NCBI RefSeq assembly: GCF_016808335.1
Contig: NC_053137.1
Location: 47,483,781 to 47,547,780, forward strand
Direction: 5' to 3'
Origin: Panicum virgatum
Taxonomy: Eukaryota; Streptophyta; Magnoliopsida; Poales; Poaceae
DNA: 64,000 bases
The position numbers and the translations under genes are program-made. The notes beneath the pieces were generated by a model. That model did not search any database, was not told the origin of the DNA, and saw nothing but the letters and a program-made list of their open reading frames with translations. The stretch's first letter is position 1. Every line of letters starts with the position of its first letter. Shown in pieces: positions 38,688-51,750 of the stretch.

Positions 38688-39303
38688 GTTTGGACCCGGC
38701 TCTCGCGAGCGATTCAATCCTGTCCGACGATAATGTACCGAGATCCGCACCAGGTTGTCTTATGTGAATGTATTATGTTGTATTTGTATTTGTTTGGTAC
38801 GTATTTAGTAAGTGGTCTGGCGCTTGTGGCAGGTGACAGGACGTAAAGGTTGCAAGGATCGATGAATCGCTGTGTGGTTTAGTATTTGTTTATGGACTTG
38901 ACCGTTCGGACCTTTTTAAATGCACTTTTTTTTATCGTCTGGAACGAACGTGTGGCGCTGGTTAACTTGTAATTGATGTGGCCATGGTTTTTTCTTAGAT
39001 TTTGCAATTTTTTCTTCTATTCCGTGCTTATGCTTGGGAATATCGATCGTCACCTGGTACAGGGAAGTCCAGGCGGGGACTGCCATCTGGTACAACAGAG
39101 TACCAGATGTGATGTTTTTTTTCGGTACAGATGAGTACATGTGTTGTTTTTTTTTTAATTTTCCTGTTCTGTGTCGTTTACTGTTAAATGTTTTTTTATT
39201 TCCGAGGGGGCGGTCCCGTTATGTAGGTTGGCCCTCTGGCATCCCTCTTACTGCTTGGTGTTCTTCCAGGCGATTCCCAGCTTAGGTTTTAGTTCGTTTG
39301 ATC
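38688..39303. other. Spacer and probable leader of the plus-strand Ulp1-like gene
   Basis: T-rich non-coding DNA. It was searched for a MULE terminal inverted repeat matching the 56.4-57.1 kb side; none was found by eye. Confidence 0.45.
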
Positions 39304-42300
39304 ATGGTGGTCGAGCGTGATCAGAAGTGGGTTCCCGATTTCACTTCCAACCCACGCCGCCGCGGTGGACCTTCTTGTTCTGCCCCAAGTGGTAGGTATG
39401 GTGGTAGCGGATCCGTGACCCCTTCGTCAGCTAATTCAAGCGACGATGAAGCAGCTTCTGCATCCAGCATCACCAACCGATGCTCACCGAAGTCAGTTTT
39501 CTCTCTCGTATCGAGCTTAAGTGAGTTCAAAAAGCAAATTGTTAGGGATATGGGATTTGGGGGGATTCTGGACATCCCTGCAATAAGCAAGCTTAATCTG
39601 AAGCTTTCCGCGTGGCTGTTGAGTAAGTTGGACAGTGAGGAGAGTTGCCTAATTTTCGGTCCATCTAGGCGCATATATGTGCATGAGGACGATGTTGGCA
39701 TCGTTCTTGGTATTCCTAATGGAGAAATAGATGTTTCAACTACTTCAGTTACCGATGAACAGTTAGAATTGCTGCGTTCTAGCATCGGCTTAGTTGGTTC
39801 AGATCCTAGGAGTATTAAGGGGATCGAGTACATTCTTGAGAAGCATCTAGATGACAAATCCTCAAGCCAAGAGGTAGATAGCTTCAAAGTTGGTTTTGTT
39901 GTGTTCTTGGTTGCCCATCTCCTTGCACCTTGTGTAAAGCACGATCAAGTTCAATTGGATTTATGGGGTGCTTTGAAGAATCCAGCTTGGCTTGAGAGAT
40001 ATAATTGGTGCCGGTATGTTTATGGTCACGTCCTTGAGGCAGCTCAGAAAGTTCGTGCTGAAACAATTGCTAAGGGCCGAGCTACTGCATTGTTGGGTTG
40101 CCACTATTTCTTGCAGGTAACCATTATGTTCTTTTATTCGATTTTTAATTTCTACTGAGTGAATAACGCGACCTAATGTACTTTTAATCTTGTGGCATAT
40201 TCTATTTCTGGATAATATTGATCTGAATAGGTTGAATAAGCCTCACAACGTTGTTCCGCGGCTTAAAGTGTTTGATCAAGAATCATTGAAGGTGATGATA
40301 GTGATGTGTGCTAGTAGAGGAGAGCAAGATTTCTGCCAATTCATAGGGGTACATACTACTTTCCATTCCTGTCATTACATTTTACTTTTTTGCACGACTG
40401 ATGTCTTGAATTGATTTGGCAAATACGTTCTGCACAATCTTCTGCATACATGAGGCACACTTTCCAATTACCTAATGTACCACCGACTTCAAGCGCTCCT
40501 CAAGGTCGTGCTGTCGATCCATTTATTAGGAAGCCGTCTCAGACTCACAAAGAGCCAGCTGCACCAATAAGTGCTGATACTTTTGCTTCAAGAACCCAAC
40601 TGATTTTTATTTGTACTTAAATCAGCGACACCCAGGGCTGGTATGTGTGCAACAATATGTCTATGATTTTAGCATTGCCTTTGGTGTTGCTAGTGCCATT
40701 AGTTTGAACTGTTGTCTTATTATTTGTTCTAGGAAAGAACATATTTCATTGACCACATTAAGAACCATAATGCATTTATGATGAGGGAGATTTCTGAGTT
40801 GCGATCGTCTATTATGAGACGCAATGCCCAGCTTGTTGATTGGTTGGTGGATCATGTTGGAGTTGTTCAGATGCAATTGATACACAAGAAGCCTGGAATA
40901 GCATCTTTCAGCACACCAGGGGCTCCATCTAGCTTCTCGCCGTCTCTTACATTTCGCGGTACGCCTTAGGTAGAATGGTAAATGGGTTGTTTACGTTGTC
41001 ATTTATTAGTGTTGTCGCGCTCATAATTTCGGTTTTTTTGTTTGGATCCCGAAGGAGTTCCAATGCATACTAAGAGTTCAGCCAGCCATGCCAAGAGTCC
41101 TCAGTTTGACGGTGAAGCGACACCGGCAAAAAAACTCAGAACAAGTACAGGTAATTGTACTGGATTTTCATCTTTTTTGTGTGTTGGTTATTTGGCTGTT
41201 TTGATTGAGTCGGTTAATTGAAGCATATACGGTATGCTCTGATTTATTCTGATTTCTTCATGCTTCTTTGTTGTGCAGATTTCGGGGTTGAACCTCCAAC
41301 GTTTGATCTAGGTATTGAAGCCCCCTGCTCTTGTTAATGAAACAACACCACAGAAGTTGATTTTCGCAATTCAACCGATGATCTCTCCAATGGAACGTGC
41401 TTCACGAAGTGTATCATCTGTGAAGCCATCATGTGGAAGTTTACCATCTGCGAAGCCATCATGCGGACTTGATGAAGTTTCACCAGCTGATGCAAGTAGG
41501 CACCTAGCACAATGCATCGTGCTTGATATTGTCCATATCACTGAACAAGGGATTGACCCTGCTGGTAAGGTACTATATGGCCAGTGGATAACTCATCCTA
41601 TCAAGAAACGTGTAGTAACGACAGCCCCTCCATGTTCTCCCCCATGGAGTTCAGTACAGTGTTACTGTTTGCACCCTCCAGATGTGCTGCATGATCTTGT
41701 TGAGTGCTGTAACGAACTTTCTGAAAGAACCGTTAGATGGTACGTATTTGTCTCCGTTACCATACATGGCAATTTTACTTGTAGATTTGCATTTTTCCTT
41801 GCCTGTCATCAGTATGCTTGTTCAACATTTGTTTGTCATCAGTATGCCTGTCATCAGGTGTGTCTTTTTCCTGTTTTCATGACAGTGAATGGTTCGTACA
41901 TCCCTTGCCTCGCTACTTGGTTCTTACTGGCTCAGAAATTATTAATTCATTTCTCCAAGCTAAGGAGGCTGATTCAGACATCATTGATGCTGTGGTTCGG
42001 TGCTTGTGCCACCTTGATGCAAATGTAGAATCTGGGGGAGTGCCTGTTCGTTGGCGCCACTTTATTGAAACCGATTTCGCGGTAAATTACTTTATGCCTG
42101 CGATGTTGGAATGTTTGCACTTAACATACTATTGCATCTTTAATATTGTATCTGGATGTTCTAGTTTTTTTAACCATTTCCTTTTCAGATGAACTGCCTT
42201 GCCGGGTATAGGCCTGAGCAAATCCTATCTGTGTACAATCAATTCTCTGATGTTGATTATTGCCTTCCAAGTTGTCAGATGGTATGGAAGTTAGTTTTGT

Positions 42301-43028
42301 TACTTGCATTAACGTGGAAATATTGTTCTCTCCCTTGGTTCACGCTTGTTAAACCACACGAAATTTTGTTTTTTAATGCTGCCTTCTACATATACAGATT
42401 GTAGTCCCAGTACTCGTTGACAAGATATGGTGTGCTTACATGTTCGACATCCAATGTACCATGATCTACGTGCTAGACCCTGCACATTCTGAATATCGGT
42501 ATCCTGTTCACATGGAGATTCACAAGATGCTGCTCCAGTCTTTGTCCAATTGTTTGGACTGTTTCTTCGATGGATGGTCGTTGCAGCCAATTAATCGTTG
42601 GGTCATCGCGTACCCTAAGCTCGGGCCCAATGATTGGGCTCAGTACGTATTATTGTATTGCCGAAAACTCTTTATTCTTAACTGCATATTTTAAAACTGA
42701 TCCACACTCATATTTTTAAGGGACGACTGCTGGATTGTGATGTTTCATTATGCACGAAATTACAATGGAGCGAAGTTGGAAGATGAGCTGAACAAGGTCG
42801 CACCCCACCTTTGACATTTCCTTCTTTGATTTCCAGTTCAATGGATCTCTGTTATTCGACAATCTGTAGCCTTCCTTTTTATATTTTGCATATGGCCTGA
42901 TACTAATGACCATGCTTATGCAGGCTAATATACCAAGCATCAGGCACTCCCTATTGCGCGACATATTGTTGATGGAAGACAATGATGCTGTCCTTCCAGA
43001 AACATTGCTGAAATGCCTCCAGAACTGA
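39304..43028 (+). pseudogene. MULE-type Ulp1/C48-like protein, plus-strand copy (broken)
   Basis: Exon 1 (39304-40116, 271 codons) has a Ser-rich basic N-terminus, then a PMD/DUF1985-like region (LGIPNGEIDVS, FLVAHLLAP, NPAWLERYNWCRYVYGHVL). Later exons give FLDNIDLNRLNKP, a helical segment (40.75-40.95 kb), a basic NLS-like piece, and a C48-like end (42.39-43.03 kb). In the catalytic region the His-Trp pair is replaced (VDKIWCAYMFD), while a Cys remains in DDCWIVMFHYA. Decay is clear. The acceptors before exons 2 and 3 read GCAT and GCAA where AG is required, a base is missing near 40602, and an extra C lies near 41322. Its arrangement parallels the minus-strand copy at 44.7-49.7 kb. Confidence 0.8.
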
Positions 43029-43665
43029 CTGATGCTTAGGGTAGTAGAAGTATTAGGAACTGCATATGGTTGCCCTCAGTTTGGAGCACCAATTAGCACG
43101 AAATGGTCTCTGTAATTGATGGATGCTCATTTTTTGTTATGATCAAGTTAGCGTAAACCAACGCTTTTTCCAAAGTAGCGTCCAGGGTGAGAAACACCTG
43201 CAGATGGTACTGCTTTTGGACAAGCTAGTGTAAATATGGGATACTCTCGCACTAGTGCCTTTTAATGTTTGCAGAAGTTTGTGTCCCAGCACTGTGTCCG
43301 TTATCTACACCGATGTTTTTGGTGGCAACTAAGCATATTATCACCTAGGGTAGATCTACACATTTTCAGTTTGCCGCACATTTCTATGCCATTACTGCAG
43401 CTATAAATAGTGATAAGTTTTTTTGGAAGCAGTAGTTTTCTCGTCACAGGTGCAAAGATAACAACTGCCTGATATATGCGATGATGCAACATTACACAGG
43501 TTTAGTTCAGGGACGGAATACTCCCCGTGTAGTGTTACCTAAACTTCAGAAGCGACTCAAGTTTCTACTAAGTTTCAGACATACCGCAAGGATTAAACCA
43601 TAACGCAGTTCAGGCACATACGAAACATGTGGGAAAGAGGGGCCGCATCCCCTAGTGGACTTCAT
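43029..43665. other. Spacer between convergent genes
   Basis: Non-coding DNA between the stop of the plus-strand Ulp1-like pseudogene and the stop of the hybrid-binding-domain gene. It presumably holds both 3' ends. No terminal inverted repeat was recognised. Confidence 0.45.
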
Positions 43666-44034
43666 CTAATTCGCTAAGTAACCAATCACGGCCACGAGCA
43701 TTGCAACCAGGATCACCAAGATGGGGACGATATCTGCTTCGGCCGCTGCAGGTATGCCAGCTGGGACATTTTGAATTCCAGCCGCTTGTCCTGGTGCTGC
43801 TGGTACTAGGACAACCGCTGCTGGCGCCGCCGGCACGACCTGCACGGCCCCCTCGTACTCGGATCCACTTGCATTCTCCATTCCGTAGTATGCAGCGTAG
43901 GCCGCATTTGCTTCCTCATGAGTTCTATAGCTGCGGAAGGAACATCCCGGGAAGCCAGAGACCTGGTCATTGCAAGATTGCCAATCACGGTACACACCAG
44001 GCTTCCTCCCTCGAAACACCACGTACCAAGCCAT
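43666..44034 (-). CDS. RNase H1-type hybrid-binding domain with C-terminal membrane anchor
   Basis: A 122-aa intact ORF. Residues 1-45 (AWYVVFRGRKPGVYRDWQSC, then QVSGFPGCSFRSY and the helix HEEANAAYAAYYG) fit the caulimovirus-viroplasmin/RNase H1 N-terminal fold, which binds RNA:DNA hybrids and dsRNA. An Ala/Pro/Val-rich linker follows. The last ~20 residues (IVPILVILVAMLVAVIGYL) form one hydrophobic helix ending three residues before the stop, typical of a tail-anchored protein. No RNase H catalytic domain is present. The start at MAWYVV is chosen because the domain usually begins there; an in-frame ATG lies six codons upstream. Every recognised protein gene around it is broken. Similar small proteins may exist in other grasses. 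The function is unknown. Confidence 0.72.
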   Translation of the reverse strand: MAWYVVFRGRKPGVYRDWQSCNDQVSGFPGCSFRSYRTHEEANAAYAAYYGMENASGSEYEGAVQVVPAAPAAVVLVPAAPGQAAGIQNVPAGIPAAAEADIVPILVILVAMLVAVIGYLAN

Positions 44035-44709
44035 CGCCTTTCTCCCTAACAAATCTGGAAGGAGTGGAAACAGAGAATAAAACTGGATTGTTGCGACTGT
44101 GCCAACGAACAGAACATGAGAAGAAATGAGAGTTTTTGCGATGCGTAAAACTAGAGAAGTAGATCAAAGGTCGAATTGCATTTTTTAGATTCGCAAGCAA
44201 CCGTACCTGGATGGGTTGGCTGACGTCCCCCGAAAACTTGGACGAGAGGAAGCTACAGTCTTGGATGAACTCACTCCTCGCTCCTCTTGCCCAACGCCAA
44301 GGGGTAGGGGGCGGCCAGAAATGGTAGTGGGAGGTTCGGGCTGTATAGGTACCCATATTTATTGCCGTTATCTGGAGAGTTCTGGTGGTGGGGTAGCACA
44401 GCAAGTACTGTGTGTGGGGGGTTGCATGTTCTCTCTGGATTTGGCTATAGAACTTGGACATTTCTCCGTGACAATACCCTCTGCATTTACGATTTCAACT
44501 TATTCTGTTTTGTGCTGTGCTCGGCTAGTTCTAAACATTCTCATCACACACATATGCCAACCCAGCTTTAAGGCCCTGTGCTTACACAGAACATGCTAAT
44601 TGTTCAATCCATTTTGGACAGGGAAGATACAGCACAAGAGAATTCGTCTCAGTCACAGAACCATAGGGAAAAAAACCAAACACTGATGGGCTACTCATTC
44701 ACGCGAACA
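44035..44709. other. Upstream region of the hybrid-binding-domain gene
   Basis: Contains the likely leader and promoter of the minus-strand gene, with a TATA-like AATAAATATGG at about 44352-44362. The short ORFs here have no recognisable domain. Confidence 0.45.
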
Positions 44710-47700
44710 TCAACATCCAAGTACGTAGGCTTCCATCCTTGGTTGCTTTCCATTTGCATCAGGCTGTACAAGACACTCATACGTGCATTCTGAGCCTTCC
44801 TCTGCCACAACATATTTTGGTGTTACCGTAGCAACAAAGAGAATGACAACAAATGACAGGTCGTCTGATATTACCTCGTCTATAGTGAATGTGAGTCTCT
44901 GTCCATCGAACCACTTTATGTAGTGTGTTACATAAAATGCAGAATCCACACTGTGTCAACAATTTTTTGTTTGTTAGCCCTGGCAACCTCCTCAATAAAG
45001 AACAGGGTACAGAAGTACAGAAGCAAGATGCAAGGAACAGACATGTGAGAAGCTTACCCTAACGGGGCTGGATGTGCAAGATTATAGAATGTAATCTTGT
45101 ATGTGCGTCTGTCGTCGACCACGCCACTAAATAGTTCAAATATGGAGTCAAACAATTTGTTATGCAGAGTAGCTATGATCCCCGAGTGGACTGCACCCTG
45201 AGATTCTCTGGTCTGTTGGCACATCACCGGGTCCAACACATTTATCCTTTTCGTGTCCAGGTCCCATGCGTACAAGGACCAGTGTCCGGATAGGGAGCAT
45301 GGTAGCATTATCTGTAAAAGTTTAACAGTATCATGGTGTTTTGTTATCATCCCCTATTTATCCTGCGGCAATCGCTGAAACGGGGGACCGCACGTTGGTT
45401 GAGCAGTGACACTCACCAGCCGGCAATGCTCTACATTGCTACCCAGGTGATGTCCAAGGAACAGCTCTCTTATCTGATCGTTGTGCCCGTTATCCTTCAC
45501 TAGATCCTGACCATGGTTAATAACGATAATCAAGCTTCCAATTACACCAGAGCTGACACATTGCAGTTTCACTACTGTTATGAACATGTACTTACTGTGA
45601 AACTTGGTGGTAATAGGTGACGCCACTGTCGTAGATCGCAGCTACAATCATTGTACATGAGCGTGTCTTCTTCTTGGAGAAGTCGTACAATGGCATCAAA
45701 TGTCTATGTGCTTATTTCCTGTGGTTTGACAAATTCCCTCCATAGTTGAAGCCCCGTCAGCTTTATCGGCCAAGGTTCTTCATGCATAAACCAAACTCTG
45801 GAAACAAGTAGCGGAATGACAAATGTTACACGTGCACAGTACCCGACAAGGACATCAACAAATATCAGATGCCACCATCAGGCAGCTGCTTTTATTTTTT
45901 TACCTTTTAAGGTTGATTGCATCCTCTTGGGTGAACAGTTTGAATTTTTTCTCGACTAAATTAATGCTTGTGGTCCTTGGAACCAAGTTGAGGTCAAAAG
46001 GCAAAGGAGGTACGTCCCGTGCAACAACATGCCGCTTGATAGGAGTTATTCCTTTCGCCGATACATGAATTATATCCGTTGTTCCAAAAGCACTAGCCAT
46101 GCTTGCCACCATCTTGCAATCATCCTTTGCACGCACCTTTCTGGTTGTTGTCTTGGTGGTAACTCTACGTTTCGATGCTGAATATGACTCTGCGCTGCAT
46201 TTTCTCTTGCTCGTGTTTGGGTTGCACGTTCCCTTTTTTTCCCTTTCGCCACCTGAGAGCATTGCTCAGCTGTATTACCGGTACTAAGTAAATAACAAAA
46301 ACGAAAAGTGACAAGCTGAGTGTGTAGCTTACCTGTCATCGGTGCAGCAACTTCAGTTGTATCGTTCTTCTGTCCTTTTCCTGGCATACGGTCCTCCAGG
46401 TCAACTGTACAAGCAGTCCCTATTTGATCTTGAGCCAATAAATATAAAACTGTTAAGATACATACTTTTTTTCATCTAAATTGTAAATGCCAAGATTACA
46501 AATGCACGGTTGCAACGCACCACTTCTCTCCGGTGTTTCATCAAAAATGGGATACTGGTCATCCAGCTCTGCAAAACTTAGCAGTTATATGATATTCTTT
46601 TTCCAGAGTTAATTATGTAGGCCAAAAAAGACCTCATGATTGATGCATCTAGGTCTCAATGAAGTCGTACCAGAGTCTTCGGTTTTGAACACATTCTTTG
46701 AGGTGTCCGCAGCGGCAAAAACGCTGCCTTGCCACTTATGTTTGGGGTCAACACACGCGGGGGAGCAGACTCAGTTGCCTTGGATTTTTTGGTATCTGCA
46801 ACAACAAGCAAGGTATTATTTTTTTTAACTTTTCGGGAATACGAAGCTGTTCGATGAGTACAACTCCACCGGCAGTACAACCACTTATATTTCATTTGCC
46901 GAAGCAACTGTTTACCATTACTGTTTCCGCGTGCATCAGCAGACCTTCTTTCTTTCTTTTCCCTTTTTCCTGCTCCCCCTGAACACGAATGGTATTGCCT
47001 GTAACATATAAATCATGTGAAAAACATATTTTCATAAAGCTTCTGAAGTTTCTGGTCCCTGCCAATGTACCTTCATCGATGTCATGTCGTGCCTCTGGTG
47101 CCTCCTCTTTCTCCACATGTATACCTGGGCATTTCTCGGGTCGGGTCGGGCCGAAAAAAACCCGGTAGAAAAACTCATGGCCCGAGCCCGCCCGTGGCCC
47201 GGCGAAAACCCTAAAATGTTGGCCCGAGCCCGCCCGCAGCCCGACCCGACGGCCCGCGGGCCGACCCGCTGACCCGACGGTCACCCACATGATCCCAGAA
47301 ACCAGCAGCAACAATCGTACAGGCATGACTAATTTAAATATTACATGATCCGAACATCACAATTCTGATAAAACAACTGTACAACACATGCACCACAGAC
47401 AATAGTTCACACAGATCACAGATGTGATAAAATAAAATGGCAAATGGCATAAATAAATAAGATAATAGTTGCAGCAACATGCAGTCTAGAACATTGCGCA
47501 TGGCCTGCTAGGCTGCGGGGTGTCTTTTTGACCGGGCCGTTGGGCCGGCCCGCGGGTTTAATTTTCAGCCCGCACCCGACCCGAATTTTTCACCGGGCTG
47601 AAATCATGGCCCGGACCCGCCCGCCGTGTTCCTCGGGCCGGGTCGGGTCGGGTTTTTTTCGGGCGGGTCGGTCCGGGTTCTTCGGGTCGGGCGGCCCATG

Positions 47701-49714
47701 CCCATGTCTATCCACATGTACTCTATTGATTTCATCCCCCAAATTCGGCTCCCTGTCGTGGGGTTGTTTACAGTAAGCTTGGCCTGTATGTTTTACAAGT
47801 CAGCATTATTTATATAATACATATGTATTACGGAGTTGACAGCCGGCACTCATGGTTCTTGTTCCACGTACCAGCTGGGGTGTCAGAAGCCACCACACTG
47901 TGGTGTTTGGGCCGTCATGTATGAATCCAGGCAACGTACCTGATTATCTTTTAGGCCTAACACCACTGTCTGCATATCTCCAAACAGCTTGCTTATCCTC
48001 TGCTCGTGTTGCTCGTAGTTCTTCTTGTTCTCTTGATGAGCTGTCTCGGCCGCTTTTTCTAGTTGTGCTGTAACTCTGGCTAGACATTTTTCTATTTCAG
48101 CAGCAAGTGTCTGCAGGGATTAAATAGATCTTTTTTCATTCGAACATTTTTAGACACAACTGATGTGAACGCTTTTAATGTAGTGGACACAGAACGAAGT
48201 ACATTACTGGATAGCATGTGTTGCTTGCAACTAACCTCCATAGAGCGACGATCAAATGTCTCACGTGTTGTAGCACCCACGCCTGCTTCTTGTTTTGTGT
48301 TATTGTTCTCCATCGTAGCTTCAGGGCTTTCTTCTGTGCTCACACCAGCGCGGTTGGTTGCGGGGGTTTGCACGTGCTCATTCTCCGCTACTTCATGTCT
48401 CTGCAAATTTAAACATGATTACACAAAGAATTCTTTCCATAACAACTCAGCGCAACCCATGATATACATGCAAGACAATAGATAGCACTGGTACTTTAAT
48501 TTTAAAACAGAACTCAAACTGTGACAATAATTTCTACCTTTCTGTTTAGGTAAGCTTCCTTTGCCTTCATCCCTTTGCATTTCTCAAAATGGTTTGTGAA
48601 TTCCAGCAGTACTCGTGGCTCATACCACCGAACCCTTGGGCACAATCCTAAAGGGATGTTGTTACAACCAAGGTCTATACTGTCCATATATAGTAACTGC
48701 AAATAGTTTCATAGTACCATAAGTATAATTAGGTACCAAAACAAAACTAGTGGTACAACCTGAAATTTAGGATTCTAAAAAATATGGGTAGCACTAAACA
48801 TACCTCCAAATACAGCCAACAACCTCACATTCATTTGTACAGTCCGTGCACAAGACTGTAAAACTGCGAGGACGTACCCACCCCAGTTGCAGTTCTTTAA
48901 CTTCCTTGGATATGTGATGAATTCCCACATGTCCCTGGGGACACTAGCTGTTCGCCCACCTGGCCCAAACATGTAAGCACAGCAAAATCCAGCCATGACA
49001 ATCATGAATGTTTGCTCGTCATATTCAGTCATATCTTCAACACATTGCCTGGACAAAAACTTCCTTAAATCGTCCAAATCTGGGTAATCCTTGTTTTCCT
49101 CCAGGCCGAAACGTTCACGCAATATCTGCCTGACATATTCTGGTACCTTTGTACAACTAGGTTGAATTTGCTTGCTGGAACATCAAATCCCAAGTATTCG
49201 TTCAACAGAAACAAGATTCATATCTATAGTCGAACCATCGCCAAGCCTTAACTGCATGCGCTGGACATCCATCCTCTTGAGCAACCAAAATACTAAGTGA
49301 CGACTGTTATGAAAACCCCTTTTTCAGATATTGCAAACCGGTCAACCCTAACTTATCCAGGATTTCTAGTTTTTTGGCTCCAAAAGTGGATACCACTTCC
49401 TGAACTGCATCAGACGATGAACAACCATGGAATTTCGCTGGGCAAAAATCATCATCGCCCTCACTACTCCCATTATCCCCAGCAGTAAACTTACGTGCGC
49501 CATTCTGTGGTGCAGTGTCAACATCTACTGTCTTCAATTTTTCCACGAGTCGCCTCCTTGCTCCTTTCTTCGCGGGGTCAGATGAATGGTTTCCTTCTTC
49601 ATGGGTCCGCTGGCCACGGCTACGAGTTACACTTCTCGTCACTGCGCGATGCTGGAATCCGGAGGCGCTAGACTGGTCCGTTGGACATCCCCTCCCAGCG
49701 TCACTTTTCTCCAT
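44710..49714 (-). pseudogene. MULE-type Ulp1/C48-like protein, minus-strand copy (broken)
   Basis: The N-terminal exon (49714-49307) is followed by the PMD/DUF1985-like region (RERFGLEENKDYPDLDDL, FMIVMAGFCCAYMFGPGG, NCNWGGYVLAVLQ), then LLYMDSIDLGCNNIPLG. A basic linker at 45.9-46.3 kb contains PFDLNLVPRT. The C48-like part has WFMHEEPWPIKLTG and DAIVRLLQ, a His-Trp pair in LSGHWSLYAWD, Asp in NVLDP, and DSAFYVTHYIKWF where the catalytic Cys would stand, so Cys is replaced by Ser. Defects include a frameshift in a T run near 49309, a TGA at 49183-49185 and a TAG at 45704-45706. An hAT element (47120-47710) sits in an intron or linker. Motif order matches the plus-strand copy. Confidence 0.8.
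47120..47710. mobile_element. Non-autonomous hAT-like element with CGGGTC-rich arms, 591 bp
   Basis: The ends are TATACCTGGGCA and TGCCCATGTCTA, with a perfect 8-bp duplication TCCACATG at 47112-47119 and 47711-47718. Both arms are CGGGTCGGGTCGGGCC-type arrays around an AT-rich core. It is inserted in the minus-strand Ulp1-like pseudogene. Confidence 0.93.
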
Positions 49715-50305
49715 TGCCTCTGGCTGCCGTCTTCAAGGATCTACTCTCTACGGGATGAGGGGGAAAGGGAATCGACAAATTAATAAGATTCTGCAGGGGT
49801 GGATCGCGTGTGTGGTGGCTTCGGGGGGGGCGACCAAAGGAAGCAGAAGGTGTACCTGTGCAAGCCGCCGGAGTAGTGAACCATTGCCGACTGAAGACAC
49901 CGGAGGGCGGATCCTTGCTATGGTGGGCTGCAGCCGAGCGCCGTACCTACTCCGCTTCCACAGCCCTTCCACTTCTATTAACGAGTGGGAGACGAATCTG
50001 GACCCTACTCACGACAATCTTCTCAACCTTTCCGGCTTCCTACACCCGCCGGTCAACCTTATTATATTTGACCACCGACCGAACCGGCCAACCAAATGCT
50101 TTAGCTCAATAATTTAAATAGATATACATGGTACCATGATCTAAATCTCTCACAGAAAATAATATCCAGCAAATGATCATAATTCCTTACATTCCGAACA
50201 GTAGGGACTGCAGTGTTCCCTTTACAGACTGCACTTCCATGCTGCTTCATGGGATTAGAAACACCTACTACTTTAAGACCTAAGCTGAAACATAGTTTTT
50301 TTATT
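49715..50305. other. Spacer in the MULE block
   Basis: Leader side of the minus-strand Ulp1-like pseudogene and 3' side of the small gene upstream. ORFs on both strands lack recognisable domains. Confidence 0.4.
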
Positions 50306-51047
50306 CTACAAGCCCATCTTAGTGCAGCAAAACCAAAAGAGGACACGGCACAGCATTACAAAATCAGCTTTCCTCTTCGGACAACACAATCTAATTGAAT
50401 CTCGCTTTTTAATTGGAATGCTGGAAGCATCGTCTTCGTCATCGTCTGATGTTGGCCCATCGGTGCTGTCCCCAACTGTTCGCGATGCAGCATCAGAGCT
50501 ATCCAGTCCAACGGACTCCGCTACATTGGAACACCAGCCTGACTCGCCATGCCCCTCGAGACCATCTCCAACACCAATTGATGGCTCCTGCAACTAATTG
50601 AACTTATGTTTTCCAACCTGCTTCGGCAGACCACAGTAACAACGAAAAACCATGTACAGACCTGGCTGATGGATGGCAGCTTCACGTGCGTACATCCTAT
50701 CTGACCACCTATCTGCGCATTCACCGATTCCTGCATGATTTTAGAAAGAATAAATCCACATGTTCTTCATCGATAATGGAAAACAATAGAGAACATGATT
50801 GCTGATCGTGGAAAATTTTGCTTACCGGATCAGAGTTGCAGACAAGGGCTGAACCGGTGCTTCTCGTGCTTGCGGTGGGTATCTTTGTTTCATCGACAAA
50901 CACATCTTGATTACCGACCCCTATCTGGACATCCCTCCCTTTTTCCAACATAATAGATTTGTTAGCTATATAGCAAGCAACAGTATGCAGGAGCCTAGAG
51001 ATTCTACTTACCACCGATGCCAGGCTCCCGGACTCATTCGCGGACAT
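50306..51047 (-). CDS. Small multi-exon ORF of unknown function in the MULE block
   Basis: Four minus-strand exons can be joined with GT-AG sites. They start at MSANESGSLASV (51047, donor GTAAGT), continue with DVQIGVGNQDVFVDETKI ending before GTAAGC near 50824, then ESVNAQIGGQIGCTHVKL, then EPSIGVGDGLEGHGESG onward. The product is Ser/Gly/Asp-rich with an acidic patch (TSDDDEDDASS) followed by basic residues (IPIKKR), perhaps a nuclear signal. No domain is recognised. It may be a third MULE protein or a detached N-terminal region of a neighbour. Confidence 0.35.
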
Positions 51048-51750
51048 CGCTGCTGTTTTGCGATGGCCGTGGATGCTCCAAACTACAATGAAAACTGAAC
51101 GAGCCTATTCTACTGAGGAGCCACGTTATATAGCGATGCACGCGCAATGGGGTAGCCATCTTGAATTCAAAGTTTGAATTACCAGGCGGCAAACGCAGTG
51201 TACGTGGTTCCCCATAAACCAGGCGTCCACCAGTGTATTCGGAAGTGCACACCACAATTCAATTCGGGTACTTGCTTTCTAACTCCTTCCCCATTCTATC
51301 ATTTTGTTTTTGGGCATTCGTAGAGCCTAGTCTAGTTACTGCTGCGCAGGTGCAAAGTTTTCCTACGCCTGTATTACTTCCTGGGAAAAGTAAGTTTCAA
51401 TTAGAATATAGAAAAGCAGGAAACGCATTATGTACTCGATTTGAGATCATTGCATATCACAGGTATCATATGATACAACATATACAGTGCATTCCAGCTA
51501 AGTGGTCATTACTTCTATCCAACATATTGTTTTCAGGTTTGTACCATCTACATCAACAACCAAAATACTGGTACACCACCCACAGCCTAGACCGTACCCA
51601 CAACATCTTAGAACTAGCTACAGCTTCCAACCTCCTTACACAATTTTTTTTACAGCAAAACTAAAATGCGTGGTAATCCATTACATATTTCGCAACTACA
51701 GCTGCACCACAATTCTGAACAGACACTACAATTATTGTAGAGTCTACAAA
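51048..51750. other. Spacer 3' of the transposase pseudogene
   Basis: No coding pattern or transposon terminus is recognised. The distal part is probably the transposase 3' UTR. Confidence 0.4.
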
